Positions 34,116 to 42,909 of a stretch of 64,000 bases of DNA are shown piece after piece; within the stretch, counting starts at the first letter, position 1; each line of letters begins with the position of its first letter. The DNA comes from Ottelia alismoides. Its lineage: Eukaryota; Streptophyta; Magnoliopsida; Alismatales; Hydrocharitaceae. Location: NCBI GenBank assembly GCA_037367405.1, contig JAZKJV010002331.1, positions 146,842-210,841 on the forward strand, written 5' to 3'. A program made the position numbers and the translations under genes. The notes beneath the pieces were generated by a model. It saw nothing but the letters and a program-made list of their open reading frames with translations. It made no database searches and had not been told where the DNA came from.

Positions 34116-35062
34116 TGCAATGCTCAGCTTGGACAAACAAACAGAAAGGAACTCAACTCAACGCTACAGGACACTACGGACAATATCAACCCAACACGCA
34201 CATGCTGCAGTCGAGGACGTTGCTTCTCATGCCGTGCAGGTGAGGAGGACGAACGGGCTGGAGTGTGAGTCAACTGAAGACTCGGAATCTGATCATCGAG
34301 TTTGAAACTGCGCCTGAAGTCTCCTCGTCGGAGAACTGGGTCTCTCCCATCTAGCTCAGAGAATGCTGCACTGCTCTGGTGTGCCTATGATACCACATGA
34401 AAACCCTTGCCCTCAAGGGAATGGTCCTTTGCTCTGGAGTTCCTATGGCTCACATGAAAACTCTGGCCAAACAACAACAAGAATGATGGGGACCGCGAAA
34501 CAAATGATGGCAACTTATGCTCATCTGACAATGACCGCATACTCGTGCGTGTCTGAAAACTGGACTCGGAATCAATCGTCGAGTCTGAAACTGGACTGTA
34601 GAGTTTGAACAATGTGCACTGGCCTGAAATATGAAGATCTGATATTTGGAGCATCTGAATAGACATGTGACTCTACATATATACTCCCCCTTTCTCCCAT
34701 ACTTGTCGGAAAATGAACATCGACAAAGTTGGGAGAAGACAAGACAAATAGGGGTACACAATACCAATAAGCCGTTACAGATTTTTCGGCTTCTCAAAAC
34801 AAGGATAACTTTTGGCCGTTTCATTTTTTTTACGGCTCCCTCCTTTTTTTTCGTAAATGCGTACAACTTTTCTTTGTACGCCTCCTTTTTTTTCAAAATC
34901 ACACATTTTTTTTGCATTTTGCGTATGTTTTTTTAATGTACGCACCTTTTATCTCCTTTTTTTGCAACAAATTAACTCAGCCCAAATAGGGCCCAACACC
35001 TCAGCCTCCCCTTATTTTTTTTCTCAAAACTCACGGCCTCTCTCTCTCTATATATATATATG

Positions 35063-35447
35063 AGGATGGGGAGCTTGCACCAAGGTGCATGTAACTTTAC
35101 ATGCACCGGTGCTTATATCTTCCACATTTTTTTTCTTTTTTGAAAAATATCACCATGTATATTCATCCATATATCCCTCCAATATGTCATGCGAATTTCG
35201 TCAGAAACAGACTCTTATGACCTCCATCCAGAATAGGTCGATTACAACAATTCCAAGACCGTTAAAATTACATGTTCTGGATGGAGGTCATAGGAGTCTT
35301 TGTTTCTGACGAAATTCGAATGACATATTGGAGGGATATATGGATGAATATACATGGTGGTATTTTTCAAAAAAGTAAAAAAATGTGGAAGATATAAGCA
35401 CCGGTGCATGTAAAGTTACATACACCTTGGTGCAAGCTCCCCATCCT
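35063..35447. mobile_element. Foldback MITE (385 bp) inside NA-1
   Basis: Two nearly complementary arms of about 165 bp. The left arm starts aggatggggagcttgcacca and includes cagaaacagactcttatgac; the right arm is its complement (gtcataggagtctttgtttc ... caagctccccatcct). The central spacer is about 50 bp. The insertion point is inside a (ct)n(ta)n microsatellite, so the target duplication cannot be resolved. The inner arm is homologous to the MITE at 43051-43432. Absent from NA-2. Confidence 0.9.
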
Positions 35448-35604
35448 CTCTCTCTATATATATTTCGGCCCAAACTCTTTTTTTTTCTCAGGCCTCGGCC
35501 CATATGGGCCTCTCTCTCTCTTTGAAACCATGCTCGGCAGGCCCCTTGGGCTTTACATTTTTTTAACGCCACAGGTTTTTCTCTCTTTTTTTTAATGGGG
35601 CCCA

Positions 35605-36138
35605 TTACTCCTGTCTAGGGTTCCCAACGTGGGAACCCTCCTTACGATGAAGCGCCGCACCCCCCCGATGGGGGTTTCTCGCCTGGGAGATAAGATGGCT
35701 CGCGAGGAGGCGGAGGGCCTTGCGCTGTTGGGTCACGCCGCCTGGAGAGGAAACTGGAGCCTCGCCAGAGCACGCCTGGGGGCTATGCGACGCCGCACAG
35801 GGCACCGCCAGGAAACCTTGCTGCAGTTGCTGCGGCACCACATGGAGAGGAGGTCGCCGCCTGGGGATTCGCGGGCTGGAGATGCGCGTGATGCCTGCAC
35901 GCACTGGAGATGCATTAACTGGAGAGTCACCGCCTGCGCGTGATGCGCCTGTTGTGCAGGGATCTGGAACTGGAACTGGAATGCGGCAAGGGATCTGATG
36001 GAGGCGCACCGACGCTGTGGATTGATATCGCCGACAGTTGTGCGATCCTTGTTTGATTGGGCTTGCGAGTTGTGCACTGCAGAATGATCTGCAATGCTTG
36101 GAGGCTGGACGAGCATCGCGCCGTGACGGGCTGGACAA
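35605..36138 (-). other. GC-rich leader of NA-1 with an incidental 177-codon ORF
   Basis: The longest open frame in NA-1, Arg/Ser/Pro/Ala-rich, without gag motifs. NA-2 has a comparably GC-rich leader (41620-42480) whose ORFs do not match in sequence, so coding is doubtful. It may be structural leader RNA. Confidence 0.4.
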
Positions 36139-36310
36139 GAACGACTGACAGAAATTAGGGTTTCAATCGAAACCCTAAACTTGGATAGAGCACGGCTAGA
36201 ACCCTTCTTGATGATGACAATCATAAACAACTGAACTTCAAGAACAATCTTCAACAATAATCAAGAACCGAATCTCGAAAAAAAAACATAAAATCCTCGA
36301 GAATCGACCC

Positions 36311-36322
36311 GCTCTGATACCA
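36311..36322 (-). promoter_or_regulatory. NA-1 primer-binding site
   Basis: Minus strand reads tggtatcagagc directly after the LTR end, complementary to initiator tRNA-Met as in the Copia elements here. Confidence 0.9.
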
Positions 36323-36635
36323 TGTTAGAAAATCGGAAGCGGAAGCGAACATGGAATAAAGATAATAAAAGAATAAAGAACAACGGGATTTTTACGTGGA
36401 ACCCTACTCCGTGAGGAGCGGGATGAAACCACGGGAGAAGCCCTCAACGGGGCGTGTTTGTCTATTGACTTTCTCATCTGTTACAGGGGGCCTGGGGCTC
36501 CTTATATAGCCTCTCCAGACTCCAAGTCCCACCACTGGACGATGTGGGACTAAACACTGGATGGGGTAAATGGATCCTGGAGGTATCCATTTACCCATTT
36601 ACAACTCAATAGGCGCACTACTAAATACTCCAACA
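36323..36635 (-). repeat. NA-1 LTR (5' LTR in element sense)
   Basis: 313 bp, TGTTAGAAAATCGG ... CTCCAACA on the plus strand. Carries the same internal hairpin and TATA-like element as the other LTR. Confidence 0.93.
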
Positions 36636-36932
36636 GTTATCATTGGCAACAATGAACATGGCATTCAAGCAGCTAAGGATTTCCTTGGACAACAGTTTGT
36701 TACCAAAGACCTTGGTACGCTTCGTTACTTCCTTGGACTGGAATTTGCACGAAATCAGCAGGGCATGGTTATGACACAAAGGAAGTATGTTACTGATCTT
36801 CTATCTGAGACATGCATGACAGGATGTAGACCAACTACTGCCTCGATGGATCCTAATGTGAAGCACCACAATGGATCTGAGGAGGTGGACAAGAGACGAT
36901 ATTGAGAGCTGGTAGGAAAATTATTGTATGTT
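36636..36932 (+). pseudogene. Copia-2 reverse transcriptase, C-terminal part
   Basis: Continues from the YVDD site: AAKDFLGQQFVTKDLGTLRY and FLGLEFARNQQGMVMTQRKY, with a stop at 36903-36905 ([13 protein letters not shown]). The RTE tail then splits the codons of TITR-TDIS. Confidence 0.9.
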
Positions 36933-36943
36933 ACTATTACCAG

Positions 36944-37383
36944 CCGTGAGACCTGCTATGCTCTATGGATCTGAATGTTGGCCTGTGAACCATAGACATG
37001 TGCAGAGAATGGCTGTAGCAGAAATGAAAATGCTAAGGTGGATGTGTGGACACACACGTAAAGATCGGATTCGAAATGATGCAATCAGAAAGAAAGTTGG
37101 TGTAGCTCCGATCGAGGATAAGATGCGAGAAAACCGCTTAAGATGGTTTGGTCATTTGCAAAGAAGATCAACATATGCACCGGTTAGGAGATGCGAGTGT
37201 TGGGATGTTGAGCCGACTAAGCGAGGGCGAGGACGGCCCGAGAAGTGTTGGAAAGAGACTATACGAAGGATCTTAGTTTTTTGGATATAAGCCCGGGATT
37301 GACCCAAGATAGATCTGAATGGAGGCAAAGAATCCATGTAGCTGACCCTACTTAATTGTGGGAAAAGGCTTTGTTGTTGTTGT
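36944..37383 (+). mobile_element. 5'-truncated RTE-type LINE in Copia-2
   Basis: Inserted between two perfect copies of actattaccag (36933-36943, 37384-37394; a further t extends it to 12 bp). Encodes the C-terminus of an [25 protein letters not shown], then [14 protein letters not shown] and [16 protein letters not shown], and ends in (ttg)n. The upstream endonuclease and catalytic reverse transcriptase are absent because of truncation. Confidence 0.95.
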
Positions 37384-37394
37384 ACTATTACCAG

Positions 37395-38005
37395 AACTGA
37401 TATATCTTTTGCTGTGCGTAGAGTAAGTCAGTTCATGGAGCAACCCAGACAGGCGCACATGGATGCATTATTCATGATCCTGAGATATCTGAAGTCATCT
37501 CTAGGTGCAGGTCTTCTATTTAGAAGGGATACATCTCTCTCAGTTACAGGGTGTGCAGATGCAAATTATGCTGGGTGTCCTAATGATAGAAAGTTTATGT
37601 CATGCTTCATTGTGTTTGTTGGTAGCTCACTAGTCTCATGGAAGAGTAAGAAGCAATCGGTTGTTGCTCGATCCAGTGCAGAATCAGAATATAGGGCAAT
37701 GGCCCAGGGTAGTACTGAGATGATGTTGGTCAAATCTGTCTTGACCGATTTAACGATTGAAGTACCTCTTCCTATGCATCTTAAATGCGATAATCAGGCG
37801 GCTCTGTTTATAGCTATAATCCAACATTCCATGAAAGGACAAAGCATATTGAGGTGGATTGCCACTATACACGTGATTTAATCCAAAAGGGGTTGATTTC
37901 AACATCTTATGTAGCATCAGGAGATCAGATTGCAGACATGTTTACTAAGGCACTGGCTAGAGGTCCTTTTCATAATTGTTGTTCCAAGCTGAGCATGATA
38001 GATAT
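37395..38005 (+). pseudogene. Copia-2 RNase H domain
   Basis: Contains MEQPRQAHMDALFMILRYLK, then SKKQSVVARSSAESEYRAMA and LKCDNQAALFIA. The catalytic E of SAESEY and D of CDNQA are present. A one-base change near 37820 shifts the frame; the end (TKALARG, SMIDIYAPA) is seen in another frame up to the polypurine tract. Confidence 0.9.
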
Positions 38006-38008
38006 ATA

Positions 38009-38028
38009 TGCTCCAGCTTGAGGGGGAG
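38009..38028 (+). promoter_or_regulatory. Copia-2 polypurine tract
   Basis: tgctccagcttgagggggag directly before the 3' LTR TG. Shared with NA-1 and NA-2. Confidence 0.92.
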
Positions 38029-38172
38029 TGTTAAGATATTCATATTGTTTTGTCCTTTCTTTATATTGTTTATTTCCATTGTCCTGTTTATGTAATTTAC
38101 CCTTAGAGCTTTTCTCCTATATAAGAGAGCTCTAGGGTTAGATGGAATACATCTTTCTTTTCCCTCTCAACA
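38029..38172 (+). repeat. Copia-2 3' LTR
   Basis: 144 bp, five differences from the 5' LTR. Confidence 0.95.
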
Positions 38173-38189
38173 ATAAACATTGTCTCATT

Positions 38190-38415
38190 CAAGGTCTTAA
38201 ATGTCGGTTTTGGTCATCATGTCGGTGATGACCAAAATATAATTTTGATGGAATTTCGGTCAAATTTCGATTGAAATTTCGATCATTTCGGTCATTTTTT
38301 ATACTAGGATCCCCATATTTCGGTCATTTCGATCATTTCGGTCGAATTTCGATCTCGACTGGATATCGATATTCGACAGAAATTCGACCGAATTTCGCAT
38401 AAATTTGAGGCCATG
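38190..38415. mobile_element. hAT-type MITE, family GAAATTTCGG, copy 2
   Basis: Flanks gtctcatt (38182-38189) and gtctcttt (38416-38423) agree at seven of eight bases. Ends caaggtcttaaatgtcggtt and (reverse complement) catggcctcaaatttatg. Opposite orientation to copy 1. Confidence 0.85.
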
Positions 38416-38499
38416 GTCTCTTTAATCATTATCTACATTTAATGCTCATCTAATTTCATAAAGAAAGACGTCTTCTAAGTGTTGTTAACTTAGTTTTTT

Positions 38500-38925
38500 C
38501 GAATTCTATTTTCAATATCTATCAGTCAGCTCGGCGATACGTCCGATATGACCGGTATGTGCGATATAAGGCCTATGGATGAGAGATATGTGTGACATAA
38601 GTGTGCATTTGTAAGCTATTGTTGTTTTAAGAACTTGGATATGATAGCCATTTTTAATATGTATCATGCAAGAATCAACATTAACATCGAAATGACCGAT
38701 ATGACTGATATGTGCGATATAAGGGGCATATATGAGCAATATGTGTAATATAAATGTGTATTTGTAAGTTATTTATTGTTGTAATAACTTGAAAGATCTT
38801 AATTTGCAAAAATAGTGGTCAAAAATGACTTTTTGAGTCATTTTTGACATTTCCACTAAAACAGTCGAAATTTCATTGAAATTTCGGTTGAGGGGGGACC
38901 GAAATCGAGATTTCGATCCCTGTCA
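38500..38925 (-). mobile_element. Truncated relative of the 1.1-kb ATATCG element
   Basis: Read on the opposite strand, it aligns with about 29690-30010: the text around gtgtgatataagtgtgtatttgtaggtt, then ttattgttgtaataacttg and gatcttaatttgcaaaaa, follows the same order. Its right end, however, carries gaaatttcgg-type text (ttgaaatttcggttgagggg) instead of atatcg arrays. Confidence 0.65.
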
Positions 38926-39704
38926 CGGGCAACCATCTGCATTCAGGCCAAACACCTCACGAATCTCCAACATAATAAAAGGTCTTGTCAGTCCTTCCGC
39001 ATCTAGGTAAGAAATTGGTCTCATCCCCAACCCTAGCTAACATAACCCACTATAAGGACCTCTCATGCTCATTTCCTTAAAGTAATATATCACGGCCCTC
39101 GTGACCTCTCCCTCCCTATGGAACTCCTCCCCACCGACCTCCACCGAGTGAATCGTGTTTCTCCTCCTTCTACCATTAGCCACTGAGTGAAAAGCATCGC
39201 CTTCCTTTAACCATTTCTGCAGTGATCGCTGCCTCTGCTCAAGCTCCCGCTTTCTATCCTCCTCCTATGAAATTAACTGCACAAAACCACATCTTACCAA
39301 CTCCTCTTAGTCCAGCTCCCTGATGTCCTCCACCAAGTCCAACCTCACCAATTCAACCTGCGCATGCTTTCTCCTCAGCTCTCGCTCCTTGCGAGTCCCT
39401 CTTGAATCCTATCAACATGTGTTGCAAAGTCGCCAACTTTAACGCAAATTGCACCTTAGCCGATCTCTTTACCTCCAAAGCCAACCGGAAACTGCTCACC
39501 ATGTCACGAAAATCTTCCTCTAGTAATCAACACTGCTCAAAACTGAAATACGATGAGGCACCTCTACCATTACAGGAATCCAAGTACAACGGTGTATGAT
39601 CCGAATGGGATCTAGGCAGAGAACTGACAATAGCCAAGTTGAATAAATCCAGTACCTCAATGGGCAACAAGAACTGATCAATGCACGATCGAGACAAGGA
39701 GCTC
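38926..39704 (-). mobile_element. LINE-2, 5' portion (endonuclease to early reverse transcriptase)
   Basis: Minus-strand continuation of 26470-28490. Visible motifs: PRSHSDHTPLYLDSCNGRGA (endonuclease end, SDHTPL) near 39540-39620, followed by ASSYFSFEQCWLLEEDFRDM-like text with a stop, and an ALKLATLQHMLIGFKRDS segment. LINE-3 has the equivalent DTCSGRGASSYFKFERYW. The break near 38926 is where MITEs and Copia-2 intervene. Confidence 0.75.
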
Positions 39705-39867
39705 CTCCCCTTTTTGTAATGTCAATTGTGCCCCTAATTTCATATAAAATTCACAACTCCGCTCTTTTGTAATATCAATTATGCTCTTATTTTACCTTAA
39801 CGCAAGGGCAGAATTGTGAATTTGTAAGAAGTCAAGGACATAACTGATATTACAAAAAAGGGAGGGG
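39705..39867. mobile_element. Short foldback MITE
   Basis: Arms of about 65 bp: left ctccccttttt-gtaatgtcaattgtgcccc, right (reverse complement) ctcccttttttgtaatatcag then ttatgtcc; both continue to aaattcacaa-tc-gc-ctt. The target duplication was not identified. Confidence 0.65.
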
Positions 39868-39989
39868 CAAAATGGATATTATGGAAGTTAAGAAAGGCGC
39901 AAGTGATAAAAATCCGTATTGTTTATATCATTTTATAAAATCCTACATTTTTACTCTGAAAACAAGAGAGATTGGTATATTGATAACAC

Positions 39990-40125
39990 TCTAGCCCACT
40001 ATAGTAGGATTCTATGGTTGGAGAGGGTACAATGAAATAGCAAGCACTAGATTACCCATGAGGGGTTACAACTCTTGTGTACTCTAACACTCTCCCTCGA
40101 GATTGAAAAGTCAACTTTTGCGAGG
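39990..40125 (-). repeat. Possible LTR end plus polypurine tract of another Copia-type element
   Basis: gtactctaaca is followed by ctctccctcgagattgaaaa, resembling (on the plus strand) an LTR end followed by a polypurine-tract complement as in NA-1/NA-2, but with different sequence. A matching second LTR was not found. Confidence 0.35.
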
Positions 40126-40169
40126 GTCTAAAATATCCTCACAAGGGAAGATGTAGTGTCGTCGAGGCG

Positions 40170-40403
40170 ATCGCTTACGAAAGTCGAGAAGTTCAACAAT
40201 TTACCCACAATCAGATATAACAAAGCAAAGCAAAAATGCGGAATTAAAATTTATTATAACTCTACGAAATATGTGTATAATGCAAACATGTAGAGTGTTG
40301 AACTCAGGGAGCAAACACGATAAATTGGGAAATTAGATTAAAAAAAATGTCCTCTTTGTTCATTTTTATTGTATTTTTGTGTGGGTTGTTAATATATATA
40401 TAT
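40170..40403 (-). mobile_element. Gypsy-type LTR copy B, left segment
   Basis: Diverged match to the first few hundred bases of LTR A (for example caacaatttacccacaatca versus caacaatcaacccacaatat at 5761). Interrupted at 40403 by NA-2. Confidence 0.45.
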
Positions 40404-40719
40404 TGTTAGAAAATTGGAAGCGGAAGCGTAAACATGGAAAAGATAAATAACAAGAATAGAACAGCGGGACTTTACGTGGAACCCTACTCCGTGAGGAGCG
40501 GGATGATACCACGGGAGAAGGCCTCTAAGGGCTGTGTTTGTCTATTGACTTTCTCATCTGTTACAGTAGGCCTGGGGCTCCTTATATAGCTTCCACAGGG
40601 CCTCCAAGTCCCACCACTGGATGATGTGGGACAAAACTCAGTGGTGGGGTAAATGGATCTTGGAGGGATCCATTTACCCACCTGTTACATAAGTGACGCA
40701 TGCTCCAAATACTCTAACA
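40404..40719 (-). repeat. NA-2 LTR (3' in element sense)
   Basis: TGTTAGAAAATTGG ... ACTCTAACA. Carries the conserved hairpin ggtaaatggatc/ggatccatttacc (about 40646-40679). Confidence 0.92.
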
Positions 40720-40740
40720 CTCCCCCTCAAGCTGGAGCAT
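40720..40740 (-). promoter_or_regulatory. NA-2 polypurine tract
   Basis: Minus strand reads tgctccagcttgagggggag, identical to those of NA-1 and Copia-2. Confidence 0.88.
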
Positions 40741-42581
40741 GCAATGCTCAGCTTGGACAAATAGAAAGAAACTCAACTCACAATACATGACACTACAGAC
40801 AATATCAACCCAACGCGCACAACTGCTGCAGTCGAGGACGTTGCTTCTCATAGCATGCATGTGAGGAGGACGAACGAGCTGGAGTGTGAAACTGGATCTA
40901 TCTGGCTCAGAGAATAGTACTCTACTCTGGAGTCCCTATGATACCACATGAAAACCCTTGCCCTCAATGGCACAGGGAATAGTCCTCTGCTCTGAAGTCC
41001 CTATGGCTCACATGAAAGCTCTGGCCGACCAACAAGAATGATTGGCATGCGTCATCATCGAGTCTGACATTTGTAGAGTCTGAACATCTGACCGGTCTGG
41101 AAAATCTGATATCTGAATCTTAGATTAAGACCTGTGACTCTTCATATACTGCCCCTTTCTCCCATACTTGTCGGAAAATCAACATCAACAAAGTTGGGAG
41201 AATACAATGACATGGGGAAAACATGTGCTTCAAAAATTTCTCGCGGCCTTTCATTTTTTATAAGCCGTCACATTTTTTTTGAAAACATTTTTTTAACATT
41301 TTTAATGCCGTTTCAACATTTTTTTACAGCTTTTTTTTCTTCTCGTGACCCCTTTTTTTGAAAACTTTTGCGTACGGCTCTTTTTCTTAGTTGTACGCGC
41401 CTTTTCTCTTTTTCTCTCTCTTTTTTCTTTTCTCTTCTCTCTCCTTTTTTTAACAAAATAAATTTGGCCCAATTGGACCCAAAGATACTCGGCCTAATTA
41501 GGTGTTACAAAATATAGCTCTCTCCCTCTTGAAATAACTCTCGGCCTCTCTAAAAAAATACATTTTTTTTAAATATATAATGCCACCCAAAAGGGGACCC
41601 AACCCTAATTTTCTTCTTTAGGGTTCCCAATTGGGAATCCGTTTCCATCGCATACTGCTGCCAGGAGGGAGGGGTCCACCAGGAGGGCCCTGCGGAGTAG
41701 CGGCATCGCCGCTGCCGCCGCTTGCTGCTGGAGTAGCGGCATCGCTGCCGCACAGGGGGCGGGGCGTGATGCCTGAGAGGAGCACGCGCGGAGGAGAAGA
41801 GGAGCCGCACGGAAGAATGGAGTGTCGCCTTGCCCCTGGGCTCGCGCTGCTTATTCTGGAGATGCAGCCACTAGCATGGAGAAAGGGGTGCCTGGGGGTC
41901 ACGGGAAGCGCGCCTGATGCATGGAGGAAAGAGGCTCGTCTGGAAGATGATGCAAGGGGCCACGGAGCGGCCTCATGCCGCCTGGGATATCGCGGGTGCC
42001 GCCAGGAGGAGCCTGGGCTCGCGCGCCTTGGAGATCTCTGCGCGCTTGGAGGGAGATGCGCGCCTCTCGCGCGCCACCTGTTGGAGCCACCATGTTGGCA
42101 TCGCCATGGATGCAGATGAGGTCTGATGTGGAGACGTTGCTTCGCCAGGATTTGGAAGGAGGCGGCGAGTCCCTGGAGGGGCTTGCGTCACCTGGAGCAC
42201 GCATGTATGGACTGGATTGACAGATTGGCAGAGGAAGGTGCCTCCCCTGGAGGGTGCACGCCTTGGGAAGACGCCGCCAACAGATCTGAGCGGAGATGAA
42301 AGATCGGAGAACTGCCTGATGGAGGACGAGGGCTACGCCTGGGCGCTGCTGCTGCCTGCGCAATAGAGATGTGGCTGGACTCTTGCAACTTAGGGTACAA
42401 ATCTGAGGAGGGTGCTGCCACATGCTCCTGGAACACCCCTGTCTGGGCAGTGCGAGTAGCACAGATCTAGGGTTCGAAAGAACCCCCAAAAAAATTTCGA
42501 ACAGAATATGAACAATAATCTTCAACCTCAACCTCGAATCTCGAAAAATAAAAAATTATGAAAACCTCGAGAATCGAACCC

Positions 42582-42593
42582 GCTCTAATACCA
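42582..42593 (-). promoter_or_regulatory. NA-2 primer-binding site
   Basis: Minus strand tggtattagagc next to the LTR; one change from tggtatcagagc. Confidence 0.85.
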
Positions 42594-42909
42594 TGTTAGA
42601 AAATCGGAAGCAGAAGCGTAAACATGGAAAAGATAAATAACAAGAATAGAACAGCAGGACTTTACGTGGAACCCTACACCGTGAGGAGCGGGATGAAACC
42701 ACGGGAGAAGGCCTCTAAGGGATGTGTTTGTCTATTGACTTTCTCATCTGTTACAGGAGGCCTGGGGCTCCTTATATAGCTTCCATAGGGCCTCCAAGTC
42801 CCACCACTAGACGATGTGGGACAAAACTCAGTGGTGGGGTAAATGGATCTTGGAAGGATCCATTTACCCACCTGTTACATAAGTGACGCATGCTCCAAAT
42901 ACTCTAACA
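42594..42909 (-). repeat. NA-2 LTR (5' in element sense)
   Basis: 316 bp, ends ACTCTAACA before a TA microsatellite. Hairpin and TATA-like gctatataagg (minus strand) conserved. Confidence 0.92.

Larger units (their letters stand above)
33782..36635 (-). mobile_element. NA-1: non-autonomous LTR retrotransposon
   Basis: Flanked by a perfect 5-bp duplication gttat (33777-33781, 36636-36640). Two LTRs of about 313 bp (33782-34095 and 36323-36635) differ at roughly 2% of sites plus two small indels. The complement of a polypurine tract follows the left LTR and the complement of a tRNA-Met primer site precedes the right LTR, so the element lies on the minus strand. Its interior (about 2.2 kb) has a T-rich part and a GC-rich part but no gag or pol; the minus-strand ORF at 35605-36138 is not conserved in NA-2. 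Carries a foldback MITE (35063-35447). Confidence 0.93.
28657..38172 (+). mobile_element. Copia-2: Ty1/copia retrotransposon with nested insertions
   Basis: Bounded by 144-bp LTRs (28657-28800, 38029-38172) differing at five positions (about 3.5%). The flanking 5-mers acaaa and ataaa agree at four of five, plausibly an aged target duplication. Gag, protease, integrase, reverse transcriptase and RNase H occur in the canonical Copia order but with stops and frameshifts. Three insertions interrupt it: a 1.1-kb hAT-like element in gag (29601-30734), the non-autonomous LTR element NA-1 right after the YVDD motif (33782-36635), and an RTE tail (36944-37383). Without inserts it would be about 5.1 kb. 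It is closely related to Copia-3. Confidence 0.93.
40404..42909 (-). mobile_element. NA-2: second non-autonomous LTR retrotransposon
   Basis: Flanked by tatat on both sides (40399-40403, 42910-42914; inside a TA run, so weaker evidence). LTRs of 316 bp (40404-40719, 42594-42909) differ at about 11 positions (3.5%). Same family as NA-1: LTRs alignable, same T-rich block with cgtacg phrases (41260-41460), same GC-rich leader (41620-42480), same polypurine and primer sites. No gag or pol. It lacks the MITE present in NA-1, showing that the MITE is a later arrival or a copy-specific insertion. Confidence 0.92.

Noticed and set aside
33782..36635. NA-1 as a host gene in reverse orientation
   Set aside because: It has matching LTRs, a 5-bp duplication, and primer and polypurine sites. 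Its only long ORF is not conserved in NA-2.
41550..42531. Several 70-210-codon ORFs on both strands in NA-2
   Set aside because: They overlap each other in GC-rich leader DNA, do not match NA-1 frames and show no gag or other motif.
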